64,000 nucleotides of DNA, from NCBI RefSeq assembly GCF_011075055.1, contig NW_025401102.1:556924-620923 (forward strand), in the 5' to 3' direction. This DNA is from Mangifera indica (Eukaryota; Streptophyta; Magnoliopsida; Sapindales; Anacardiaceae). Position 1 is the stretch's first letter; each line of letters opens with the position of its first letter. The notes beneath the pieces are model-generated. The model was not told the DNA's origin, did not search any database, and saw only the letters and a list, made by a program, of their open reading frames with translations. This document shows, one piece after another, positions 47,486 through 60,271 of this stretch. Both the position numbers and the translations under genes were made by a program.

Positions 47486-48290
47486 GGCCAAAAGACTCGA
47501 TCCCATCCAAAGTATAGTTATATCTCAAAATATTATCTCCAAAATTTCAAAAATCTAAATATCCATCCATAAGGTAATTTCTATTAAAATATCAATTAGG
47601 ACTAGGGGTAAAATTGTTATTTATTAAAAAAATTAAAGGTTTTTTTCACATTTTCTTCCCTAGGTTTAAAAAACTCATTATTTCCCTACCCAAAGTTTGG
47701 AAAGTGATAATTTCTCCTTATGGTTTTTTTCTCTTCTCTCTGATGACGATTTGTTGTCTCTAACCATCAGTCGTTCTCCCTCTAACTTATCTCCCCTCCT
47801 GTTCTCTCTCCCTTTGCTCTTTAATGACTTTTCAGATGAAAATCATCTAAAAATCCAAACAACTTTCATTTGAAACTCCAAATGATGTCTAAACGAGTCA
47901 TCTGGATCTGGATGGTCGTTGTCCAGATTTTCAGACAATGACATGCCCAAACGATTCTTCTAGACATCATTTGGATTTTTAGGTGAAAGTTGTCTAGATT
48001 TCCAAATGATTTTCATGTCCAAGTCATCAAAGAGTAAAGGGAGAGAGACTGGGAACAGTCGAAGATAGTAGATTATCGCAGAAGAGAAGAGGAAAAAATC
48101 TTAGGGGGAAATTATGAGTTTTTAAACTTTGGGAGGAAAATATGATAAAACTTTAATTTTTTTAATAAATAATGATTTTACTTCTAACCATAACTGAGAT
48201 TTTTAACAAAAGTTTTAACCTAACAAACTTTGAAAAAAATTATAAAGATGAACTCTTTTATAAATATCATATTAATGTTTTACACAAGAC
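47486..48290. mobile_element. Full-size copy of the long-inverted-repeat family
   Basis: Left arm GGCCAAAAGACTCGATCCCA, then 'attgttatttattaaaaaaa' and 'aggtttaaaaaactcattat'. The right arm (reverse complement) has 'attatttattaaaaaaatta' and 'agtttaaaaactcataattt'. The centre (47735-48060) is a second, less AT-rich inverted region with TCTAGACATCATTTGGATTT and ATCTGGATGG text. Outermost right end is eroded. No coding potential. Confidence 0.65.
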
Positions 48291-51200
48291 AATTCGAAAC
48301 CTACAATCAAATTTGAAAATTTTAATTGTCATAAATGTCACATATCCACACCTGACCCTCTCATAATTGTCACCCACCAAACTCAAACCCATTAGAACCA
48401 TTAGCAAAGGAGAAGAGGCTAAAAGTTAAAAGGGAAAGAAGAAAACGGTTACATTTGCAAACACAAAACTTTATTAGTCAACATTTACATTTTAATACGA
48501 AAATATCAGTGCCTCTATTTGTTCCTATACTTCAGAAAACCTTCACCTTTCTTCTTTGTTTCTCAAATCATAAACATTATTTGAATTTTCAAAATAAGAT
48601 TATTGACTTGGACAAATATCGTGGAAATTTAGGTAACATGTATTTGTGGAGCTTGAAGTGTGAATTTTTTTTTTAAGTTACCAACTCGTGATAGGTTTGA
48701 AGTTTGTTTTAATTATTTTTTGTGTTCTTTTATTACATATATTAGATGAATTTAAAGTATAGAAGGGAGTGGATATAAATACGACATGAGTTTGGATACT
48801 CAGTTTACCTACTTCAGGGGCATTTGGTTGAGGAATAATGAAGATTACTTTGGTATATTTTTCATTACTTATATAAAGAGTAATCTAATTATCACATTCA
48901 TCTTATATATTAAAAATTTACCATGATAATCTTGATTTTATTATAATTATATCTTTTTATTAATTTTTTTTAAAGACAAAAATAATATTATTTTCAATTA
49001 ATATAACAAATAACATAAAAAAAAATTAGAATAATTATCTTAAGGACATTTAGTAAATTAATATACTAGTATTATTTTATTACCTCTAACCAAACATAAT
49101 AATTATTTATATTTACCAATTTTTATTAAATTTTATTAAATATAGTAATAATTTATATATAGTAATTTTCAAGATAATATTATAATTTGATATAAAAAAT
49201 TACCTAAATCAAATACTTCCTTAATGTAAAAAAAAAAAAATACTTAGTCAAAAAGATTGCACAAAATGAACCATAACATAGAATCTAATCTACTTCACAT
49301 AATTCATAACATGAAGCAGACTTTTATCATATTGTTGTACGGTTAGACATTACCTCAAGAAAAATGCCTAAGAATTTTATTAAAGAAGCGTCTAGACATT
49401 ACATCATGAGTGATTGCAAGGAACATATAGTGATTAAACAAGTCATTTACACACATGTTGATTCAAAGTGCGAGTACAAATCCTTGTATCTAGAAATATT
49501 GAGAAGAATGTAATCTTATAATTCTAATCGTTTCATTACAAGTTGTTCCATAAGTTTGAAAGAACATTATGAGTATGTAGAAGTACAAACTCTTAAGCAA
49601 GTTATATGAGAACCGAAAACATTACCAAGCCAAAAAGAGAAGTTTAATAAAAGCTTGAGTCTAAGTTTATGTTTTTACAAAATTATATTGAGTATTTATG
49701 TATGAGATGAGCTAGCATATTTTACAGTGCTTCTATGTTCATTAGAGTGTTGAGCTATGTAAGACTTGTTCTTGCAGTTATGCATGTGGAATTCAATGTC
49801 ATGACTTTTAAAATTTTGTGACACCCATGAAAGAAAATGATTTTTCTCATAAACCATAGGATATATTTTTTAAAAGGTTCTTGCGATGAGACACTTGTGA
49901 GATTCTTTATACACATGCCTACAGTGGGGTACCCTCAGTTGTAATGTTATGACAATCTAATTATATTATGTGTATGGAAAGGGGAACTACAAAAGCTAAT
50001 TATGTTATTCACATAGTTAAGGTGACAAATTCTTATCTTAACCTAGTTTGATCAACACAATTAGTACAATTTTCAATAAATATTTTATGAAAAAACTTTT
50101 ATTGATATGTGAAATGTTTTCATTTCATTTATTGCATTTTTTGTCAACATAGTTTAGGCCCATAGGTGTGCCCTAGATGATGAGGTCATGAGATAGAAAA
50201 TGTAAAATGATGAGTGCGTGCTCGCACATCCATAGGCACTCGTGTGCACTCTCACGCACCCATACACATCTTTTTTCGCACTTATATTAATCTTTTCGTT
50301 TCGATCTGTATTAGAACAAAAATTAATCATTTCGAATAAGTTTTTGAACCTTCAAATCATAACCTAACAAACATAGAATACTCATAGGTTGTCAGAAACA
50401 AAATTTTGATGTAATTAATCAAGAGGATGACGTAATTAGCCGAGAAAGATATTATTAAAAACAAAATTAAATTTGTTTAAAAAAGTAAAATCACTATAAG
50501 CTTGCCTAAAAAAGTTTAAGTAGAAAAATTGGTATTTATTTTAATTAATATCTCTATTTTAATGTGGCAATTAATATTTTTACCATTACATTTTCAGGTA
50601 TCCATCTTAAGATGTGGTGAGAAATTTCATTTAAAATATATTGATTTGATTCTTTTTTAGTCTGTGAATATGTGGTATGGGATCACTCAAATTAAAAATA
50701 GATTATTACATTTTACTTTTCAGGAATATTCAAATATTTATTCACATTTAAAACGTTAATATTTTTTGCAAGATTGGTTATGTGCACTTTACATTATATT
50801 TCAAAACAATTTCGGAACCTTTGTGAAAAAATTTTAATATAACAAAGAGAACAAAAATTTTAATATAATATGTTAAAAAATACTTTTGTGAAAAAATATC
50901 AATTAACCCCAATCCCTCAAATGTGGAAACTGTTCATTAGCCTCCATTATATATATTAAAATTTTAAAACACCCTTAAACTTTTTTGAATTTCTATAATC
51001 TCAAATTTTGTTCGAATTTCCAGTAACCCCTAAGAAAATTTAAAAAAGCCTCAATTTTTTCAAAAATTATCATTACAATTATATGACAAAAATGCCCTTG
51101 ATTATAGGAAATGAGGAAGAAAGTGTGAGAATAAAAAGAAAGAAAATAAGAAGTTTCCTGTAATTTAAATATTTAAAATGTTATTTTTATTTTTTTGATA

Positions 51201-51590
51201 ATATAAAATTATATGATAATTTTAAAAAATAAAATAATAAAGATAAAATAGTAATTTTATTTTTTAATATCATTATTTTATTAATAAAGTTTAAATTTAG
51301 ATGAAAATATTATTTATAATTAATTTTAGATGAAAAAGTACTATTTTATTATCGAGGTGCGGAAAAGGGTCTTAAGTCAAATATTAAGTGGGACAATGTT
51401 ATTGACTCATTAATTAATTCCCTTCATTCCACTAACTCTCACGTCACGCCACAGTTGGTAGGCCGTGGGCCCAACCAACGCCCAAACCCATCGAAAATCA
51501 GAATCAGAAGTCAATGGAATCAACGTGTTACGATCGTAATTTCCATTTTCGTTAAGTGGTGGGAACCGTTACCGATTCAAAAATTCAAAA
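48291..51590. other. Intergenic region, no gene recognised
   Basis: AT-rich DNA with only short open frames. Text at 50200-50290 ('cgcacatccataggcactcg') is reminiscent of the LTR-like sequence at 13.5-18 kb. A part-palindromic AT stretch lies at 50880-51360. The last 200 bp before 51591 become less AT-rich and are probable promoter of the copper ATPase gene. Confidence 0.5.
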
Positions 51591-52493
51591 GGTTATAAAA
51601 CCACCGGATACAAATCTTTCGGGCGCACTAGTCTGTAGGTTCTTATCGTCTCATCTCTTTAGTCTCTTCTCTTAAAACGCCGTCACTGCTTCCTCTCGAA
51701 TTTGTAATTTCTTAGATTTCGTAAATCCTGAGGTATCATTTGACGCGAAGCCCTGACTTTCTGCTTTTGCTTTTTTGTTTTATTGTGCGGTTCTGGTTTA
51801 CATCACGTGATTATCGATAGCGACTTGACTAAAGGTACGTGTTTTGGTTTTTTGTACTCGGGAATATTTTTAAGTGTTTGTTCTTGAAATATGTGTAGCG
51901 GTTTGTTTGTGAAGCTACGTGGTCAAGGCGAGGAGGATGTTGTATTTGATTATGTTGATTCGTTTGTTTGAGATAAAAAAAAATAAAAATGAAGAGCTGT
52001 GTTAGTTTGATATGCCTTTTTGATGTTATTGAGCTGGTGAAGTCGCTTTATTAATCTGTTGTGAGTTGATATGTGAATTAGTTTTTACTTTGGTTGGTTT
52101 ATGCCTTCATTTTCGAAAGATTTTGATTATGTAAATGTATATATGAATCTTTTTACATAGGGGCATACTTTTTTTTTTTTAATTTGGAGCAAAAAATCTG
52201 CATATTCTTTGGTCAAGAAGTTAAGCTAAATTTTTGTCTGAGTCTAGATGAGGATTTAAGAAAAAATAATTTGCATGTTGTAGGAGAGAAGAATCCTCCC
52301 TTTATTAATATATGTACACAAACGATTAAATTTTTGCAGCTCAAATGCTGTTCTTGGTCTTTACTTTTATCAGCTTAAGCATTTAAATGTGAAGCGATTA
52401 CTTAAAAATTGGCGAGTTTGAGTATAACTGTAGTACTTGCTGATATGAAATGTAAATAGTAAAGATTTTGAACTTTTTTGTTGTTTAGGATAG
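51591..52493 (+). promoter_or_regulatory. Core promoter and 5' leader of the HMA5-like gene
   Basis: A TATA-like GGTTATAAAACC occurs at 51591. The leader likely starts around 51625 and contains an intron: CTGAG followed by GTATCATTT at 51733 and a TTGTTTAG acceptor ending at 52488, just 5 bp before the ATG. Leader intron is inferred from splice signals only. Confidence 0.5.
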
Positions 52494-55400
52494 ATGGACA
52501 TGATTTCCGTGAAGGAAAAAATGGAAGTTAAAAGGAGGGATGATCTGAAGAAACCCTTATTGCAGCATGTAAATGGAGTTGCAAATGACATCCCCCAACA
52601 GATTAATGCTGGAGGTAAGAAATTTAGGACGGTAAAGTTCAAAATACAGGAGATCAAGTGTGCTTCTTGTTCAGCATCTGTTGAATCTGTGCTGTTGAAA
52701 CTTAATGGGGTTGAGAGTGCCATGGTGTCACCCCTTGATGGCCAGGCTGCAGTTAAATATGTTCCCCAGCTTGTTACTGTGAGTGTATTCTAGAATTGAT
52801 TTAACATTTATTTATGTTTTACTAGTATCTATATTGTATACAAAGGATGAATCTCTGTTAAAAGGGGCAAAAATTATTTAACTATATCTCAAATTAGCCT
52901 CAAATTTTTATTCACATTGTAATGTGTTTGTGTCTGAAATATATGGTTTGGAAAAGTATGAAAGGAAATGTTCCAGCCTGAAGCCTCCTGAATTACATGG
53001 GTATGAAGTTTATCTTTGATAAATGAATTTTATGGTGTTAGAAAATTTCTTTCTTCTTAAATCTATGGTATGTGCTTGTGCCAGGTTTCACATATTCTGG
53101 CATGTTTAAATCTAAGGTTTGCTTTCTCTTCCCGTGCTTGGAGATTTGATTTTTTTTTTTTTTTTAATGTTTCTCAGGTGAAACAAATTAAGGAAACCAT
53201 TGAAGAAGCAGGTTTCCCTGTTGATGATTTTCCAGAACAAGACATAGCAGTATGCCGCCTCAAGATTAAAGGAATGATGTGTACCAGCTGCTCTGAGTCT
53301 GTAGAATGTGCCCTTCAAATGGTAGATGGAGTGAAAAGGGCTGTGGTTGGTATAGCTCTTGAAGAAGCAAAGGTTCATTTTGATCCAAATGTCACTAATA
53401 CTGACCGTATCATTGAGGCAATAGAAGATGCTGGATTTGGAGCTGATTTGATTAATTCTGGCAATGATGCAAACAAAGTGCATTTAAAACTTGAAGGAGT
53501 TAAGTCACAGGAAGATGCTAACTTTATTCAGACCTTTCTTGAGTCAGTTGAAGGTGTAAATCATGTTGAAATGGATATGGAAGAAAATAAGGTGACAGTT
53601 AGCTATGACCCTGAACTCACTGGCCCAAGATCTATTATACGGTACATTAATGGAGATTCCCATGGCCCTAACATTTATCGTGCAAGCTTATACATTCCTT
53701 CAAGACAAAGAGAAGCAGAGCAGCAGAAAGAAACTTGGATGTACAAGAACCAGTTCTTGCTAAGCTGCTTGTTTACCATCCCTGTTTTTCTGTTTTCAAT
53801 GGTACTTCCAATGCTTCCTACTTATGGTGGCTGGCTAGACTACAAGGTTCATAACATGCTCACTATTGGGATGCTCTTAAGATGGATCCTCTGCACACCA
53901 GTGCAGTTTGTTGTTGGCCGCAGGTACTAAGTTAATTTTTTAATATGCAATCTTCTCTTCAATGATACTTTGTTTGCTACAATATGAGCACTTATATTTT
54001 TGAAAAGTAATTTGTCAGATAATTTGTGAGACAATTAATATTTTGGCTTGGTTGTCTTTGTCAGGTTCTATGTGGGATCATATCATGCATTGAGACGAAA
54101 ATCTGCTAATATGGATGTTCTGGTCGCACTTGGCACTAACGTTGCTTATTTTTACTCTATATATATAGCAATGAAAGCATTGACTTCAGATATATTTGAA
54201 GGGCAAGATTTCTTTGAGACTAGTGCCATGTTGATATCCTTTATTCTCTTAGGGAAATATTTGGAGGTTGTTGCCAAAGGGAAAACATCAGATGCTTTAG
54301 CAAAGCTGACAGAACTTGCCCCTGATACAGCTCATCTTTTAATATTAGATGATGAAGGAACAGTCATTTCAGAGATGGAAATCAGTACTCAGCTGATACA
54401 GAGGAATGATATAATCAAGGTTCTACCGGGAGAAAAAGTTCCAGTGGATGGGATAGTTATCGATGGTAAAAGTCATGTGAATGAGAGTATGATTACTGGA
54501 GAGGCAAAGCCTGTTTCTAAAAAACCCAATGATACGGTATGAATGGTTTTGCATTTAAATTTTAATATATGTGGCACTATAAGATGCTGAATGAAGGCTC
54601 TAACTTTTTCTATGTAATTAATAGGTTATTGGTGGGACCATGAATGAGAATGGTTGCTTACTGGTTAAGGCTACTCATGTTGCGTCAGAGACGGCTCTTT
54701 CTCAAATTGTTCAACTTGTAGAAGCTGCTCAGCTTTCCAGAGCACCTGTTCAGAAACTAGCCGATCAGATCTCAAAGTTTTTCGTCCCAACAGTGAGTTT
54801 TTTGTATCCTCCGTCATTCTACTCGGTGTTGAATTTTCTAATTTTTTCTGCTTCATATAATTGTCACAATTGTGAAAAAGATGAATTTGTTTGAAACTCT
54901 TATGATCCATGCTTGAACATGGAGTTTGGTTTGGTTTAGCTGCAAATGAACCAATCAGAACCACCTACACAAAATGCAGGTCCTTTACAGCTGATTTTTG
55001 CCACTGCTTATCAAAGCAATCATTTTGTTTTTTAACCCCATATCAGGTTGTTGTTGCAGCATTTATTACATGGCTCGGATGGTTCATCCCTGGCGTGGCT
55101 GGACTTTACCCAAAACATTGGATTCCAAAAGTCATGGATGAGTTTGAGCTTGCTCTACAGTTTGGTATTTCAGTATTGGTGGTTGCTTGCCCATGTGCTC
55201 TTGGACTGGCAACCCCGACTGCTCTCATGGTTGCCACAGGGAAGGGTGCTTCTCAAGGTGTGCTTATCAAGGGAGGAATTGCACTTGAAAAGGCACACAA
55301 GGTATGACTATCGTTCTCTCATAGCAGCTCCATAAGTAGAATTTTGATTCGATTATGAATTGTGTCCACCTGTGGGTTTACACAGTAAGGTTCTATCTGC

Positions 55401-57205
55401 TGGCCAGTGTTACCTGAAATGTACACTTACATGTAACAGAGATACATAATGAAATTCCCAGATTGTGTAGTCTCATTCTATTGATCAGATTCTTCTATAA
55501 CATAACGTATTCAGTTCATGATCATGATAAAATATGTGATTGATTCAACAACACTGGTTCACTTTTGCTAAACGCAATTGAGATTGCCATATCTCCATTG
55601 AAAACAGATGTAAGTCATTTCTTTTATATTTCATTTAAATATTTTTTCACTAGAGCATACATTTTGAATGTTGCTGAACATTATCTTTGCATTAGTTTTC
55701 TACAATCATATACTCATTAGGGTGATGTATTAGTCATTCATTAGCACTATTTTACTTCTTTCCCTTCTACCCTCTGACATGTACAAATGAAAGTATGAAA
55801 CCTTGGTCGTGAGAGTTTAACTTGATTAATGTTTCAAGTTGGCGTGGAGGTGACTGCATTTGTTATAGTATCTTCTGTTAATCCTGCAGGTAAAGACAGT
55901 TGTCTTTGATAAGACAGGGACACTGACAGTTGGGAAGCCTGAAGTAGTCAGTGCAGTGCTCTTTTCTCATTTTTCAATGGAGGAGTTCTGCAACATGACC
56001 ACTGCTGCTGAGGTACAGATATATGTTTAGACTGCCTCAATAATTAAAATGCATTTCGGTGGAATTTAAGTTGGTTGAAACACTCCCGTGCCAATTTTAC
56101 CTAATTTGAACGCTTGAAATAAATTTTGCATCTGTAACGTAGCGATGATGAATGGGTTTCAAAGTTGCCCGAAGTGGTGTATGCTCATGCATTTACATAT
56201 AATTTTTATCAACACTTTTATTTATAACTTGTTCAGGCAAATAGCGAACATCCAATAGCGAAAGCTGTGGTGAAGCATGCAAAGAAGCTGAGTCAGAAGT
56301 TTGGCTCCCATACTAAACTGGTTAACGAGGCTAAGGACTTTGAGGTGCATACTGGAGCTGGTGTAAGTGGAAAAGTTGGTGACAAAAGAATTTTAGTTGG
56401 AAACAAGAGGCTCATGCAGGCGTTTCATGTCCCTGTTGAATCTGCGGTGGAGAACTATATTTCGGAAAACGAGCAACTGGCCCGAACTTGTGTTTTAGTT
56501 GCCATTGATGGAAAAATTGCTGGAGCTTTTGCCGTAACTGATCCCGTGAAGCCTGAGGCCCGGGTTGTTGTATCTTATCTCCATTCAATGGGCATTTCAA
56601 GCATCATGGTAACTGGTGATAATTGGGCCACGGCTACTGCCATAGCAAAAGAGGCTGGAATAGAGAAGGTAGTTGCTGAGACAGACCCAATTGGAAAAGC
56701 TGATAAGATAAAAGAATTACAGGTAAAACTTTTGGACATGATTATAATTGCATGGTGCTTTATAAACAATTTGTACATCCCTTTTGTTTTCTTGAATTGG
56801 CAATGGATGCAGTTAAAAGGGATGACGGTGGCTATGGTGGGAGATGGAATAAACGACTCCCCAGCTTTAGTTGCAGCTGATGTAGGGATGGCAATAGGTG
56901 CAGGGACAGACGTAGCAATAGAAGCAGCGGATATAGTTCTCATCAAAAGCAACTTAGAAGACGTAATCACAGCGATAGATCTTTCAAGAAAGACCATTTC
57001 TCGAATTCGTCTCAACTACGTTTGGGCACTTGGTTATAACATTCTCGCCATGCCTATTGCCGCCGGAATTCTCTACCCCTTCACTGGAATCCGACTACCA
57101 CCATGGCTGGCCGGGGCTTCCATGGCAGCTTCATCGCTAAGTGTGGTTTGTTCCTCTCTCTTATTGCAGTCTTATAAGAAACCATTGCATATTAAAGCCT
57201 CTTAA
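52494..57205 (+). CDS. HMA5: Copper-transporting P1B-type ATPase, HMA5-like
   Basis: ATP-driven efflux or compartment loading of Cu(I); plant HMA5 proteins act in root copper detoxification and xylem loading. Eight coding exons: 52494-52778, 53178-53923, 54065-54536, 54625-54792, 55047-55301, 55890-56012, 56237-56722, 56813-57205. They sum to 2928 nt, 975 aa, close to Arabidopsis HMA5. N-terminal HMA domains carry CASC (56-59) and CTSC (130-133). A third HMA-like unit (about 212-270) lacks CxxC. Other P-type landmarks: TGEA (from 488), the copper-channel CPC (605-607), phosphorylated D649 in DKTGT, SEHP (686-689), MVTGDN, and GDGINDSP (855-862). The last coding exon ends in LLLQSYKKPLHIKAS. 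All introns are GT-AG and the frame is intact. Start chosen because it is the first ATG after the acceptor and gives the usual N-terminus. HMA5 rather than HMA7/RAN1 or chloroplast HMA6/8 is judged from the two CxxC sites plus degenerate third unit and absence of a transit peptide. Confidence 0.95.
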
Positions 57206-59399
57206 GGGACGGTAGTTCACTAGTACCAAATGATAATGTTAATTTATAGAATTTGCTGTAAATTTGTAGGGTAAATGAGATATGATGATTGAAATATGAT
57301 AAATGAAGTAAAGAAGGGAGGGGGGAGTTGAAAAATAGTGTTAGACATGGTTAATTTAACTTTTTTCATTTTAATACAACTTTCTCATTTCATTCTCTTA
57401 TATATTGATTTTTTGTCTTTCAGTTATTGTATATTATTTACAAATAGTATTATATTCATAATTTTATATATAAAATTTAATTATATGAAAAAATATTAAT
57501 GTTTATACAGTTTCATTCATGTAATACATTAATGAAACGACAGTGTCATCTTGATTTTCACTTTGATCTGGTGAATTTTTGTCCTTTATAATAATTGTGA
57601 GAAACCCTATTGAATCTAAGAAGTGTTAATTTTTTTCTTCTTTAAAGTTTGAAGAGGGTAAATTTAATAAAATTATATGCATAATTTTTGTACATAAATA
57701 ATGATGTGTTATTATCTGATTGAGTATTATTTTATTTTTAATTTTTATCTATCTAACTATACAGTAATACATTATTGTTTGTATATAAAGTTATACATAT
57801 AACATTACTCGGGAAATTTAACATTTTATTTTAGAGTACATTTATGATTTGTAAATAATTTGAAACTATGTTTGGTATCTTATTGAAAATCTCTGGACTA
57901 AACAATGCAAAATTGAGAAAACAACTTTTATATTAGTTACGTTAAAAACCCTTTTACATTAGCACTTCCAATTGAATTTGAAACCTGTTTTTAAAAATAG
58001 GACTCATTTTTGTCAGATATATTTTCAGAAGATTTTTATATTTTTTATTTTCAATAATTAATCTTTAAATATATATCAAAATGTAACCTTTTATAAGGAT
58101 TATTAATTAAGCTGACTAAAATTGGGGGTGCATAAAAAATAACCAATTCTTTAGGGTTTATATTAGTATAAGCAATACGTTGCATATGGATGAAACTGTT
58201 CATAATAAATAGCCTTAAATTTAGTGTTTCGGGTTTGGGGATTTTTTTTTTTTCATATGTATGTGATGCATATGTTGGGTAGGTTTTTGATATTGTTTAG
58301 ATAATTTTACGATGTGGGTAACACATAGTGAGAGGGTTTTTTTTTTTTTTTTAAACACGTGTTGTATTGGCGTTGTGTAATATGCATGATAAATCTTTTT
58401 TATATTTTTCAATTTAGGGGTTACTGATGTTAGGTAACTGATGTTTCTCATTTTTGGGTTTTTCAAGTATATTTTTCAAATTTTTAATCTATTTTTTGAC
58501 AATAAAATATATAAATATATAGATATTATGTAAATAATATTGCTTCTAGGCATTAAATGTCTCTTAAGAAACCATTTGATTTAATTTTTTTCTATACGTA
58601 TAAAAATCAATAATGCAAGTGATTAAATATCTCTTGATATCATATTAGAATTTCAGATTAAGTTGGAATTTGCAAGGATAAAAGGATCTTTGATTTCTTC
58701 AAATTCACAACAAATCTCTAAACTTTTTTTTTCATTTCAAAATTTCCAAATTAACACTTCTTTAACATAATTAATATATTAAGTATAAAGAATGACAATT
58801 CAACCTTCAAATCTAATAGTTTGGCTTGTTTTCTTCAAGATGAATGGAAATTAGAACTAGGATGAAAATAACTAAAATTTTTACGATCATAAATAAAAGA
58901 TATATCCCCACTTATTTTTTCTTTGACACGTTTATTCTTTTGTTTGTCTCTTTTCCAATACATTTTTAAATTCTTAAAAATTAACTCACCCCCCCTTAAA
59001 AGTTTAAATTATAATAAATATATTTTGAATAAATATTTTATTTTCTTTCAATGGGCATAGAAGGAGGGGACAAGACAAAAACAAAGAAAAACCTCTTTTA
59101 TGAATACAAAGATAAAAATTAAGATGATCAATCCCACTCTGTTCTATTACCATCTTATTATTATAAATGTTAATATTCATTTTATTTCATTTTACCTTAA
59201 GATATTTAAGTAAAAAAATGCTTAAATAATTTTTAAAACATCAAATTTTTCTCAAAATGGCCAAAATCCTTATGAAAATAACACAAAAAACCTCATGATC
59301 AAATCCTTTTGAGATATATTAATTTAAATATGATTTAATAAAATATTTATTAATATACAATTTTCTTTCATAAAATCAATTAATTCTTTTACATATTTT
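57206..59399. other. Intergenic region, no gene
   Basis: After the ATPase 3' end the DNA is AT-rich with a palindromic MITE-like copy at 57668-57815. Poly-T runs at about 58240 and 58338. No credible frame. Confidence 0.55.
57668..57815. repeat. Small palindromic MITE-like repeat, copy 4
   Basis: It contains GTGTTATTATCTGATTGAGT and the T-rich centre TATTATTTTATTTTTAATTT, then a decayed right arm with TATACATATAACATTACTC. Same layout as the copies at 2662, 3171 and 18882. Confidence 0.45.
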
Positions 59400-60271
59400 T
59401 ACTATAAAACTCCACGCAAAAGTAGCAATGGTAACCCAAGTCTCTCTCACTCTTCTTCTCTTGGAATCGCAACTTTTGAGCAACCAAAGCAAGGGAAAGC
59501 CACTTCAAAATCAAAAGGCTATTAGTCATATTTAAGATTAATCATTAATGAATCTCCTTGTCTGGTTTTGTGGATTCTGCAGCGACCGGATCGCTCGGTC
59601 TTCTAGTGATATATATGTGTTAGCTCGCGTAGCTCTTCTTTTGGTCTTGCTCTTTTTTCGCCTTATCAGTTGTTCCATTCACCTCTTCTTTTCTTATTTC
59701 TGTTCTTCTTATAAACCCTCTTCTTCTTTGTCATTTTCTCCTTCACCTTCGCCTTTCAGGTTAGTTTCATTCATTGTTTCTTCCATATATATAATAAATG
59801 TCAATTAAATGTAATAACTTGGTGAATTTTTGGCAATAATTCTTGTTATATTCATTATTTAATAATGACTGTAGGGGGAAGGATAGACTTTAAGATCGAT
59901 TATTTTTATAATCTGAAAAAATAGATATATTGTATTTTTGTTGAACACATTCCTCTAAAATGGAGAAGTTTCTTCAAGTAATGTTAAATTTTTATTTTCA
60001 CCACATTCAGTTTATAATAACAATTACAAATTGGTGATGGTTTTTTGAATTTTCACCACTTTATGTGGAATCATTTTTAAGCACTAATTTTAGGGTCAAG
60101 AGTAGATGATATAAAAGAATTACAGACTTTTGTTGTCTTATATTAAACTTCTTAGGTTCATGTTTTTTTCAATACATTCTTCTTTGCTATGCAATCCAAC
60201 TCACTCTAAACTTTTTGTTTTCTTTTCTTATTGTGCGATTGTTTAATTAGGTTAATAATTTGTTAGAAGTA
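59400..60271 (+). other. Upstream leader region of the ADP/ATP carrier copy
   Basis: A CT-rich segment (59440-59760) ending TTTCAG followed by GTTAGT (59761) and an acceptor-like TTAATTAG (60243-60250) just before the coding start suggest a leader exon and leader intron, common in plant AAC genes. Not proven. The open frame 59548-59808 is probably not translated. Confidence 0.35.

Noticed and set aside
51733..52488. An additional upstream coding exon for the copper ATPase
   Set aside because: No in-frame ATG with a conserved peptide; the family N-terminus is complete from 52494.
56575..57015. 146-codon antisense frame in the copper ATPase
   Set aside because: It is a shadow of exons 7 and 8, crossing an intron, without a domain.
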